Assembly: GCA_016295665.1 (NCBI GenBank)
Contig: JAEDKS010000065.1
Location: forward strand, 1-12,113
Length of the DNA: 12,113 nucleotides
Direction: 5' to 3'
Source: Clostridia bacterium
GTDB lineage: Bacteria > Bacillota > Clostridia > Christensenellales > Aristaeellaceae
Shown here: positions 5,603 to 12,094 of the stretch, piece after piece
Numbering within the stretch: the stretch's first letter is position 1
How the letters are laid out: the number at the start of each line of letters is the position of its first letter
Translations under genes and position numbers: made by a program
Notes under the pieces: generated by a model
What the model saw: only the letters and a program-made list of their open reading frames with translations
Told to the model about the DNA's origin: nothing
The model's database searches: none

Positions 5603-7417
5603 TCAATACAGGTAGGTGTACCGCCCGTTCAGCATGGGCATGCCGTCGTAGGTGCCCTGGGCGTCGCCGTAGATGCGGTAGTAGGAGCCCACCTCCCACT
5701 CGGTGTTGGTACGGGAGTAGTTCTGAATGACCACGGGCTGGCTCACGCCGTCATCGCCGGCGTAGAACACGCCGATCTGCGGCTTGGTGGAGATCAGGTG
5801 ATCCAGCTTCGCCATGACCACATAGACCTGGTTGTGCTCGGTGCGGTAGGTGATGTTGCTGACCAGCTCGGAGTACTCCGCCTGACGGTTCAGCGGCCAC
5901 GCGGAGCGGCTGTAGACGTCGATGTTGGGCACGTAGTAGATCGTGTAGTCGATCTGGGAGGTCTTTTTCCCGGGGTAGGAGGAGGTGATGGTGATTACGT
6001 TGTCACCGATGTGGTCGAAGGTGGCGTAGAAGGTGAACTCGCCGGTGGAGTTCAGGTTGGTGATGTCCAGATCGCTGTGCGGGGACAGCACATCCACCGT
6101 GGCGCCGGGCAGCGTGGTCACGCTGATCTGCAGCTTCTGCAGCGTGGTGTAGGTGTAGGTCTCCGCTGCCAGGTCGAGGGGAATCTCCTGCGGCTCGCGA
6201 TAGAGCACCAGGGTGACGCTGTTCTCGCGGCAGTACTGGCTGCGGACGCGGATGGTGAAGATATTCTCGCCGATGGGCTGCACGGTGGCGTTGTAGGTGC
6301 ACAGCCCCGTCTGGGAGTCCACCGTGTCGGAGATGTCCCGGTCGTTCATGTACACCGTGGAGCCGGGGCGCACCACGAACTGGATGGAGTACATGCTGGT
6401 CACCACGTCGGCGCGGAGGTTGTCGGGCGTGTTGAGCGTGATGGTGCTCTGGGGCACGTCGATCTGGTAGGTGATGAGATCCATGGGCTTCTGCTGTCCG
6501 CTGGAGGTCTTGATGAAGGGGGTCAGGGTGACGTCCAGGGTGTCGGCGACGAAGTCCTCGATTTCATCATACCAGATGTGATCCGCCACCTCCACGGTGG
6601 CGAAGCCGTCGGTGACGATGTAGGAGGTGTGCAGCTCCCGGATGTAGATCTGCTGCCCGTCCTCGCCGGGGATAAGGATGGTGTGGGCAGCCAGCTCATC
6701 CTTGATGCTGGCGGTCACGATGGGACGGTTCTGCTCCGCCACCTGTGCCTGACGGCCCATGAAGTAGTGAGCCCCGAAAAAGACGCACAGGCCGCAGATG
6801 CTGACCATCAGGAAGATGAGCAGGGCATAGACGATCCGTCGCGTGAAGCGCATCCGGGAGGGGAGCTTGCCGGTGAAGTCGGGATTGACCGGCAGCATAT
6901 AGTGGCTGTCGTAGGAGGGCTGATCCATCCACAGCGGCTCGTTGTGCTGGCTGTCCTCCCAGGTCACGCGGGTGCCGGAGGATTGAGAAGCGTCCGCATC
7001 GTCCTTCGGGCGGTCGCTGCGGCGCGGGGCGGGTGCGCCGTGCATACGCACGGTGGTTCTGGGATCGTCCTCGATGTTCCAGAAGGTATCCACGGAGGTG
7101 TGGGTGCGGATGGTCATGCCCGAGGGCGCGGCACCGCGCTGGGCGCTCTCCTGACGGAGACGGCGCTGTTGCAGGGTGCCCCGGGCCTTGCGCTTCTTCA
7201 GCTCGACCATCTCGTCAGCCAGCACGTCCCGCTCATCGGGCGCGGTGTTCAGCTCACCGTCCTCGTTCACGCGCTGGTATTCCCGGGGCCTGTCGCCCGT
7301 GTTCAGCCGCTGCTGCCAGTTGGGGCGGGCCGAGGCCTCCTGCGGAAGCTCCGCGCCGCATTTCATGCACCTGGGCAGGGAGGCGCGGTTCCAGGCGCCG
7401 CATTGGGGACATTTCAT
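5603..7417 (-). CDS. Zinc-ribbon single-pass membrane protein with extracytoplasmic beta-rich repeats
   Basis: This 604-residue protein is not one I can name. Residues 1-20 form a zinc ribbon (C3, C6, C17, C20: CPQC...CMKC). A charged, probably disordered linker follows to about 190. One transmembrane helix (about 195-218) comes after an RMRFTRR cluster, which by the positive-inside rule places the N-terminus in the cytoplasm and about 385 residues outside. The outer part is beta-rich. Two similar segments, PGSTVYMNDRDI...GENIFTIRV (351-391) and PGATVDVLS...GDNVITITS (437-479), look like Ig-like or glucodextranase-B-like repeats, and a terminal domain ends in YTYLY. Zinc-ribbon/TM/ectodomain designs occur in Firmicutes envelope-stress proteins such as TcaA, but homology is not claimed. 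The start at 7417 places the CxxC at the very N-terminus; AAAGGAG lies upstream with slightly long spacing. It sits 39 nt after the LCP gene and is clearly co-oriented. Confidence 0.85.
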   Translation of the reverse strand: MKCPQCGAWNRASLPRCMKCGAELPQEASARPNWQQRLNTGDRPREYQRVNEDGELNTAPDERDVLADEMVELKKRKARGTLQQRRLRQESAQRGAAPSGMTIRTHTSVDTFWNIEDDPRTTVRMHGAPAPRRSDRPKDDADASQSSGTRVTWEDSQHNEPLWMDQPSYDSHYMLPVNPDFTGKLPSRMRFTRRIVYALLIFLMVSICGLCVFFGAHYFMGRQAQVAEQNRPIVTASIKDELAAHTILIPGEDGQQIYIRELHTSYIVTDGFATVEVADHIWYDEIEDFVADTLDVTLTPFIKTSSGQQKPMDLITYQIDVPQSTITLNTPDNLRADVVTSMYSIQFVVRPGSTVYMNDRDISDTVDSQTGLCTYNATVQPIGENIFTIRVRSQYCRENSVTLVLYREPQEIPLDLAAETYTYTTLQKLQISVTTLPGATVDVLSPHSDLDITNLNSTGEFTFYATFDHIGDNVITITSSYPGKKTSQIDYTIYYVPNIDVYSRSAWPLNRQAEYSELVSNITYRTEHNQVYVVMAKLDHLISTKPQIGVFYAGDDGVSQPVVIQNYSRTNTEWEVGSYYRIYGDAQGTYDGMPMLNGRYTYLY

Positions 7418-7456
7418 GGCTGCGTTTCTCTCCTTTGGCTCTTGCGCGGTGGCTTC

Positions 7457-8416
7457 TTACCAGTCGTCATCCTCGTCGTCGATGACCAGATAGCTGTTCT
7501 GCAGGAAGTCCGCCATATCCTCGCGGCTCTTTTCCCAGTCGACCTCCTGCACGGCCATGCCCGCGTAGGTGATGGGGCTGACCGCGTCATCCTGCGGGAT
7601 GCGCAGCTCCTCCACGGTGCAGCCGCGCAGCGCATAGGCGTAGTCCATGGCCTCCAGCATCTCCTCCAGGCTCATGTTGGTCATGGAGGAGTTGGCGAGC
7701 ACCGTGTCCACCAGCCCACGGGCATCCTCATAGGTGATGTTCCGGCACTGATCCGCCAGGGTGGACAGCACGGTGCGGACGCGCTGGGTGCGCATGAAGT
7801 CACCGCCGCCGCCCGCCTTGCGGATGCGCATGTAGATCATGGCGGCATGCCCGCCGAAGCGGTAGGTGCCGGGCCCGGTGACCGTGGGCGTGGTGGAGGT
7901 GGGGGAGATGGCATAGCGCATGAGGTAGCTGGCCTCGGAGGAGTCGATGGTGATGTCCACGCCGCCCAGGGAGTCGATGATGTTCTGAATGTGGGAGAAG
8001 TTGAACAGGATGTACTTCTCCACCTTCACGCCCAGATGGGTGCTGATGACGCGGCACAGCGCCTCCGGGCCGTAGTTCTTGGGAATGTAGTTGATGCGCC
8101 CGGTTACGCCGTCGGGGCGGATCACCAGCGCGTCGCGGATGATGGAGGTCAGCATGACCCGGTGTGCGCGGGTGTTGAGCGTCACCAGCACGATGCCGTC
8201 CGTGTTGCCGGCGGGGTAGCCCTCCGAGGTCACCTTGTCGACATAGGTGTCCTGACAGAGCAGCAGGTAGTAGTGGATGCCGTTGGCGGAATCATCCGGC
8301 AGGCCATCGTAGTCCACCGTGGAGATAGGCCGGGGGTTGGCGTCCGCCAGGGCGGCGGGCACCAGGCCGGCGAGCAGCAGCACGGACAGCAGCAGGGAAA
8401 TCAGACGCTTCATCAT
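7457..8416 (-). CDS. LytR-CpsA-Psr (LCP) family protein, exported
   Basis: LCP enzymes transfer undecaprenyl-phosphate-linked glycopolymers (teichoic acids, capsule, other wall polysaccharides) to peptidoglycan on the outer face of the membrane. The LCP domain covers about residues 47-225. It has NTDGIVLVTLN (71-81), IIRDALV (92-98) with arginines and aspartate of the phosphate/metal site, VEKYILFNFSHIQNIIDSLGGVDITI (132-157) and the late GGDFMRTQRVRTVL (204-217) with the second conserved arginines. The N-terminus (residues 1-26, ending AALADA) reads as a cleavable signal peptide rather than the usual membrane anchor. The C-terminus is strikingly acidic (DDEDDDW). Two adjacent ATGs (8416, 8413) are possible, with AGGAG five or eight bases upstream; I chose the first. 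It heads the four-gene operon, behind the promoter at 8465-8493. Confidence 0.93.
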   Translation of the reverse strand: MMKRLISLLLSVLLLAGLVPAALADANPRPISTVDYDGLPDDSANGIHYYLLLCQDTYVDKVTSEGYPAGNTDGIVLVTLNTRAHRVMLTSIIRDALVIRPDGVTGRINYIPKNYGPEALCRVISTHLGVKVEKYILFNFSHIQNIIDSLGGVDITIDSSEASYLMRYAISPTSTTPTVTGPGTYRFGGHAAMIYMRIRKAGGGGDFMRTQRVRTVLSTLADQCRNITYEDARGLVDTVLANSSMTNMSLEEMLEAMDYAYALRGCTVEELRIPQDDAVSPITYAGMAVQEVDWEKSREDMADFLQNSYLVIDDEDDDW

Positions 8417-8464
8417 ACGCACTCCTTTGGCGCTTCGGTCGATACACAGGAATACACGAGAGCC

Positions 8465-8493
8465 ATTATAGCATGAAGTGCCCAAAATGAAAA
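8465..8493 (-). promoter_or_regulatory. Extended -10 promoter for the LCP-led operon
   Basis: On the minus strand TATAAT (8470-8465) is preceded by TGC (an extended -10) and lies 17 bp from TTTTCA (8493-8488), a 4/6 match to the -35. Transcription would start near 8458, giving a leader of about 42 nt that ends at the AGGAG of the LCP gene. Confidence 0.8.
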
Positions 8494-8507
8494 GGGTCTG
8501 GGCGGGC

Positions 8508-8537
8508 ATGTTACAAAAACTTTGCAAATGTTACAAA
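8508..8537 (-). repeat. Direct repeat TTTGTAACAT upstream of the LCP promoter
   Basis: The 10-mer TTTGTAACAT (minus strand) occurs twice, at 8517-8508 and 8537-8528, exactly 20 bp apart, with the palindrome TTTGCAAA (8521-8528) between them. The block starts 14 bp upstream of the -35 hexamer, in the only AT-rich part of this intergenic region. It could be a pair of activator half-sites or an UP-like element; no regulator can be named from the sequence. Confidence 0.55.
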
Positions 8538-8553
8538 CAGCGTGCGCCGCAGC

Positions 8554-8584
8554 AAAAGGCCCCGCGTGCGGAGCACACGGGGCC
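8554..8584 (-). terminator. Intrinsic terminator of the nucleotidase gene
   Basis: On the minus strand GGCCCCGTGTGC and GCACGCGGGGCC form a 12-bp stem with one G-U pair and a 3-nt loop (8584-8558), followed by TTTT (8557-8554). It lies 30 nt after the nucleotidase stop and isolates that gene from the LCP operon. Confidence 0.88.
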
Positions 8585-8614
8585 GGGAATCCGGAAGGGG
8601 TCAACAGGTCAGGC

Positions 8615-10270
8615 TTACTCGGCGGGAGCTTCCTCCACGGCGACGATGCGGCCCTGACCATAGGGCGCGGCATACTCCTCGCCGACCACGCCGCCCAGGG
8701 TGCCGGTGATGTAGTTGATCAGCACCTGGTTGTCCAGCATGGACTCGTCGATCAGCACGGGGCAATCCTGGAACATGCAGGTGCCGTCGCCGCCGGACTT
8801 GAGCATGTAGTTGTGGGAGGCCAGGGTGTAGGTCTTGTTCAGATCCAGAGGCTCACCGCCCACCATCACGTTCTTCACGCGATACTCGCCGGTCACGCCG
8901 GTGAAGGCGCCCTTGTCGTCCATGGTGGCGGAGGACTCGATGTAGGTATGAATCTCATAGGTCAGGCCGGAGACCTGCAGGAAGCCGCCGTTCTCACCGG
9001 GCACGTTGCGGCTGGTCCACTCCAGGGCGTCCAGAATCTGCTGACCGGAGCACTCCACCATGCACAGGGCGTTGCCGAAGGGATGCACCTTCAGGATGTT
9101 GTTCAGGGTGATGTCGCCGGCCTCGATGCTGACGCGGATGCCGCCGCCGTTGACGAAGGCGATGTCAGCACCGGACATGGCGCGGTAGGCATCGGCGCAC
9201 AGGTCGCCCAGGTTGGTCTCGGCGTTGCGGATGATGCGGGCGCCGGTCTCGGGGTCATTGATGGTCAGGGTGACCTCGGTTTTGGCAACCACCTCGTTCA
9301 GCTTGGCGTTCAGCTCGTCGGTGGCGGCGGCAACGGCCTTCGCAACCTCGGTGTCGCCCATCAGCGCGGGGAAGGAAACGTCATACTTCCAGGTGTACAG
9401 GCCGGAGGACAGCTTGCCGTCCTTGGCGGAGATCTTCAGGTAGCCGATGTTGGCCAGCTTGGTGCCGCAGGCCACCAGCAGCACATCCTGACCGTCCTTG
9501 TTCTTGACGATCTCCTGCTCCAGCTCGGAGTGGGAGTGACCGTCCAGCACGGCGTCGATGCCGGTGGTGTTCAGGATGACGTCGGAGGACATCCAGGGCG
9601 CGCACTCGGCCTCGATGCCCAGATGGGCCTGCAGCACCACGTACTGGGCACCCTCGGCGCGGGCAGCGTCCGCGGCGGACTGCACGGCGGCGTACAGGTC
9701 GGCACCGTCGTTGCCCTCGCAGAAGCCATAGACGTAGTTGCCGTTCTCATCCTGGAAATAGGTGGGGGTGGAGGAGGTGAAGGTCTTGGGGGTGGTGACG
9801 CCCACGAAGGCGATCTTCACACCGTCGAACTCCTTGATGACGTAGGGGTCGAACACCAACTCACCGTTGTAGGTGAAGTTGCAGCTCACATAGGGGGTGT
9901 TCGACAGCTTGGCGAGCTCCAGGAAGCGATCCATGCCATAGTCGAACTCATGGTTGCCCATGGTGAGGGCGTCATAGCCCACGGCGTTCATCAGGCTGAC
10001 GATGGCCTCGCCGGTGGTCATGGTGCCCACGGGCTCACCCTGAATGGCATCGCCGTTGTCCACCAGCAGCACATGATTGCTCTGCGCCAGCTGGTCGCGG
10101 ATGGCAGCCAGACCGGCGTAGCCGAAGCCCTGGTCGATGCCGCAGTGAACGTCGGAGGTGAACAGCACGATCACGTCCTTGGTCAGCGCGGGCGCGGCCT
10201 CCTCGGCAAAGGCCGTGCAGCAGGTCAGCAGCATGGCGAGAGCCAGGAAAAGTCCAAGCAGTCTCTTCAT
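8615..10270 (-). CDS. Secreted 5'-nucleotidase / UDP-sugar hydrolase family protein
   Basis: This 551-residue exported metallophosphoesterase of the UshA/YfkN-like family hydrolyses nucleotides or related phosphoesters outside the membrane, feeding nucleoside and phosphate salvage; substrate range is unknown. A signal peptide covers residues 1-22 (ends AFA). The N-terminal metallophosphatase domain shows SDVHCG (39-44), DNGD (71-74), GNHEFDYG (105-112), QAHLG (214-218) and GHSH (244-247), a complete dimetal site. The C-terminal 5'-nucleotidase domain shows NLGDL (353-357), NGGGIR (374-379), HPFGN (396-400) and a substrate loop with KSGGDG (491-496). There is no LPXTG sorting motif and no canonical lipobox (LLTC lacks the small residue before Cys), so it is probably released or loosely held. 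The start at 10270 is set by AAGGAGG nine bases upstream. It is monocistronic, with its own promoter and terminator. Confidence 0.94.
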   Translation of the reverse strand: MKRLLGLFLALAMLLTCCTAFAEEAAPALTKDVIVLFTSDVHCGIDQGFGYAGLAAIRDQLAQSNHVLLVDNGDAIQGEPVGTMTTGEAIVSLMNAVGYDALTMGNHEFDYGMDRFLELAKLSNTPYVSCNFTYNGELVFDPYVIKEFDGVKIAFVGVTTPKTFTSSTPTYFQDENGNYVYGFCEGNDGADLYAAVQSAADAARAEGAQYVVLQAHLGIEAECAPWMSSDVILNTTGIDAVLDGHSHSELEQEIVKNKDGQDVLLVACGTKLANIGYLKISAKDGKLSSGLYTWKYDVSFPALMGDTEVAKAVAAATDELNAKLNEVVAKTEVTLTINDPETGARIIRNAETNLGDLCADAYRAMSGADIAFVNGGGIRVSIEAGDITLNNILKVHPFGNALCMVECSGQQILDALEWTSRNVPGENGGFLQVSGLTYEIHTYIESSATMDDKGAFTGVTGEYRVKNVMVGGEPLDLNKTYTLASHNYMLKSGGDGTCMFQDCPVLIDESMLDNQVLINYITGTLGGVVGEEYAAPYGQGRIVAVEEAPAE

Positions 10271-10298
10271 TGGGAATATCCTCCTTTTCTTGTTGACC

Positions 10299-10316
10299 GT
10301 CAGGCAGGGGCCTGAC
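10299..10316 (-). other. Leader hairpin before the nucleotidase ribosome binding site
   Basis: GTCAGGC and GCCTGAC flank a 4-nt loop, giving a perfect 7-bp stem; a further 4 bp (TTGT/ACAA) can pair outside a short internal loop. It sits about 13 nt upstream of the AAGGAGG in the mRNA and downstream of the predicted start site. It may be an mRNA stabiliser or a binding site; it lacks a U-tract, so it is not a terminator. Confidence 0.5.
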
Positions 10317-10341
10317 ATTGACAATTAGGAAACCCACCTTG

Positions 10342-10369
10342 ATTATACCATACAAACCGTCAAATTCAA
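10342..10369 (-). promoter_or_regulatory. Vegetative promoter for the nucleotidase gene
   Basis: On the minus strand TATAAT (10347-10342), preceded by TGG (extended -10), lies 16 bp from TTGAAT (10369-10364), a 4/6 match to the -35. A TTGACG further in is only 10 bp from the -10 and is not usable as a -35. The leader is about 65 nt and contains the hairpin at 10299-10316. Confidence 0.75.
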
Positions 10370-10448
10370 GCAGGTTTGCGAAGGATTGCCAAAGATTTTA
10401 CCCCGTCGCGTGCCCGGGGAGGGAGGAAGAGCAAATTGCGCCGCGCAG

Positions 10449-10477
10449 GAATGACAGCTATCCGTGCCGCATACATT
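10449..10477 (+). promoter_or_regulatory. Candidate sigma-E (mother-cell sporulation) promoter
   Basis: CATACATT (10470-10477) fits the sigma-E -10 consensus CATACAnT. GAATGAC (10449-10455) lies 14 bp upstream, with its ATG core one base off the ATA of the -35. The predicted start, near 10484, leaves a leader of about 20 nt holding the GGGGGTGA of the L,D-transpeptidase gene. No good sigma-A promoter is visible on this strand here. Sigma-E control of spoIIIA is established in Bacillus subtilis; its use here is inferred. Confidence 0.55.
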
Positions 10478-10503
10478 GCAGCAGACAGGGGGGTGAGGGA
10501 CGC

Positions 10504-11154
10504 GTGCACAGGCTGCTGACGCTGCTGTTGGTGCTGGCGCTGCTGGTGTTTGCCGGAGCCGCGGGCGGAGCGGAGCCCTATGTGATCCATGTGGACGTGG
10601 ATCAGAAGCAGCTGACCCTGTGGCAGGGGGACGCGCTCGTGAAGCGCTACACGGTCGCCACCGGCGCGCCGGGCACCCCGACGCCGCTGGGCACCTTCAC
10701 CATCAACAGCCGCTTCCACGGCGAGATGTGCGGCTTCGGCACCTGCTTTCTGGGGCTCGACGTGCCCTGGGGGCAGTACGGCATCCACGGCACGAACAAG
10801 CCGGAGTCCATCGGCTCAAACGCGAGCCACGGCTGCATCCGGATGTATGTGAAGGACGCGGAGGAGCTCTACGCCCTGGTGCCCAACGGCACGAAGGTCG
10901 TCATTCAGTGCGGCCCCTACGGCGAGCTTGGCTGGGGGCTGAGCGCCCTTCGGGAGGGGGACAGGAACAGCGCGGTTCGGGCGCTGCAGCGGCGGCTGCG
11001 GGCGCTGGGGTACTATCAGGGCAGCGCGGACGGCATCTTTGGCGCGTCCACCCAGGCGGCGGTGCGTCGCGTCCGGCAGCAGTTCGATCTGCCGGACGGG
11101 TCGGGCGCGGACTGGGCGGTGTACCAGGCCATCGGGCTGACCTGCTTTGAGTAG
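10504..11154 (+). CDS. Secreted L,D-transpeptidase (YkuD) with peptidoglycan-binding domain
   Basis: YkuD-family L,D-transpeptidases make 3-3 crosslinks between meso-diaminopimelate residues of peptidoglycan, or attach ligands to it, outside the membrane. The 216-residue product has a signal peptide (about 1-22). The YkuD domain spans 26-135 with IHGTNKPESIG (94-104) and SHGCIRM (108-114): H95, H109, catalytic C111 and R113 are all present. A PG_binding_1 domain covers about 150-205 (SALREGDRNSAVRALQRRLR and GIFGASTQAAV). The GTG at 10504 is chosen because GGGGGTGA lies seven bases upstream and the hydrophobic signal begins immediately; the open frame continues upstream through promoter DNA. 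It is 37 nt before spoIIIAA on the same strand with no terminator between, so the two are probably co-transcribed, pointing to a role in spore envelope formation. Confidence 0.92.
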   Translation: MHRLLTLLLVLALLVFAGAAGGAEPYVIHVDVDQKQLTLWQGDALVKRYTVATGAPGTPTPLGTFTINSRFHGEMCGFGTCFLGLDVPWGQYGIHGTNKPESIGSNASHGCIRMYVKDAEELYALVPNGTKVVIQCGPYGELGWGLSALREGDRNSAVRALQRRLRALGYYQGSADGIFGASTQAAVRRVRQQFDLPDGSGADWAVYQAIGLTCFE

Positions 11155-11171
11155 CGGAAAGTGAAGCTGAC

Positions 11172-11194
11172 AGGAGGATCAGGAGGTGCCTATG
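11172..11194 (+). promoter_or_regulatory. Tandem ribosome binding sites at the spoIIIAA start
   Basis: Two AGGAGG motifs occur at 11172-11177 and 11181-11186. The second is five bases before the ATG at 11192; the first is eight bases before an in-frame GTG at 11186, which itself overlaps the second motif. Either start is usable, differing by two residues (GTG gives M-P-M-D-W, ATG gives M-D-W). Confidence 0.65.
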
Positions 11195-12094
11195 GACTGG
11201 CAGGAGACGAAGGCGTTCCTTGCACCCTGCTTTCCGGAGGAGGTCTGCGAGGAGATGGAGCTGCTCTATCCGGGCGAGCTGCGGGAGATCCGGGTGCGGG
11301 CGGGCCGACCGGTGGTGTTCCGCACGCAGACCCGGCAGACGGCCCTTTCCTGGACGCCCGGCCCCCGGGAGGTGGAGACGCTGGCGGAGGCGCTGTCGGG
11401 ACACAGCCTCTACGCCCGGGAGGACGAGACCCGGCAGGGCTATGTGACGCTGCGGGGCGGACATCGCATGGGCCTGTGCGGAAGGGTGCATCAGCACCAT
11501 ATGCTCCGGGAGCTCAGCGGCATCGGCTCCCTGTGCATCCGCATCGCGGCGGCGTGGCCCGGGTGCGCCGACCCGCTCATGCCCCTCGTTCTCCGGGAGG
11601 GCCGGGTGGGCTCCGGCATGCTGCTGGGCGCGCCGGGCACGGGCAAGACCACGCTGCTGCGGGATCTGGCCCGGCAGCTGGCCTCGGGCCGGGCGGCGCG
11701 GCAGGTGGCGGTCATCGACGAGCGCGGGGAGCTGGCGGCCTGCGCGGAGGGCATCCCGCAGCTGGACGTGGGCGCGTGGACGGACGTGCTGGACGGCTGC
11801 GGCAAGGAGCAGGCGGTGCCCTGGCTGCTGCGCTCCATGGCGCCGGAGGTCATCGTCACGGACGAGCTGTCAGGCCCGTCGGACGTGGCGGCGGTGCGGG
11901 ACGCCCTGTCCGCAGGGGTGGCGGTGATCGCCTCCCTCCATGCCGCAAGCCTGCAGGAGGTGGCGGGGCGCCCGGTGGTATCGCAGCTGCTGGCGGCGCG
12001 GTGCTTTGACTGGTACGCGCTGCTGCATCCGGAGGGCGGCGGACGGATCGCGGCGGTGTACGACCGCGCCGGAAGCCCGGTGAAGCTCCCGTGA
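11192..12094 (+). CDS. spoIIIAA: Stage III sporulation protein AA, ATPase
   Basis: SpoIIIAA is the cytoplasmic, mother-cell, secretion-type ATPase of the SpoIIIA-SpoIIQ channel that links mother cell and forespore after engulfment. The 300-residue product is of normal family length (about 305). It shows LREIRVRAGRPV (30-41), the diagnostic GHRMGLCGRV (90-99), Walker A GAPGTGKTT (146-154), VAVIDERGE (172-180; DERSE is usual) and Walker B EVIVTDELS (219-227), followed by SLHA (248-251) in place of the usual TxHG sensor. The ATG at 11192 is preferred for its AGGAGG at five bases. It follows the L,D-transpeptidase gene by 37 nt and its TGA overlaps the GTG of a probable spoIIIAB. Its presence is the best single indicator that the organism forms endospores. 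Confidence 0.95.
   Translation: MDWQETKAFLAPCFPEEVCEEMELLYPGELREIRVRAGRPVVFRTQTRQTALSWTPGPREVETLAEALSGHSLYAREDETRQGYVTLRGGHRMGLCGRVHQHHMLRELSGIGSLCIRIAAAWPGCADPLMPLVLREGRVGSGMLLGAPGTGKTTLLRDLARQLASGRAARQVAVIDERGELAACAEGIPQLDVGAWTDVLDGCGKEQAVPWLLRSMAPEVIVTDELSGPSDVAAVRDALSAGVAVIASLHAASLQEVAGRPVVSQLLAARCFDWYALLHPEGGGRIAAVYDRAGSPVKLP

Noticed and set aside
5450..8476. A 1008-codon open frame on the plus strand opposite the reductase, zinc-ribbon and LCP genes
   Set aside because: The translation is a monotonous Val/Gly/His/Asp/Gln/Leu mix without any domain, typical of the antisense frame of GC-rich genes; the minus-strand genes have ribosome binding sites and recognisable motifs.
8522..10315. 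A 597-codon open frame on the plus strand opposite the nucleotidase
   Set aside because: Same low-complexity antisense composition; the opposite strand encodes a complete 5'-nucleotidase with all catalytic motifs.
10375..10403. Sigma-A promoter TTGCGA-17-TACCCC for the L,D-transpeptidase
   Set aside because: The -10 matches only two of six positions; the sigma-E-like site closer to the gene fits much better.
10318..10503. Upstream extension of the L,D-transpeptidase frame to a TTG at 10318
   Set aside because: It would run through the divergent nucleotidase promoter and put about 60 non-hydrophobic residues before the signal peptide; the GTG at 10504 has a ribosome binding site.
11161..12009. 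A 282-codon frame overlapping spoIIIAA on the plus strand
   Set aside because: It is a Gly/Ala/Arg-rich +1 shadow of spoIIIAA, which has all its ATPase motifs in the other frame.
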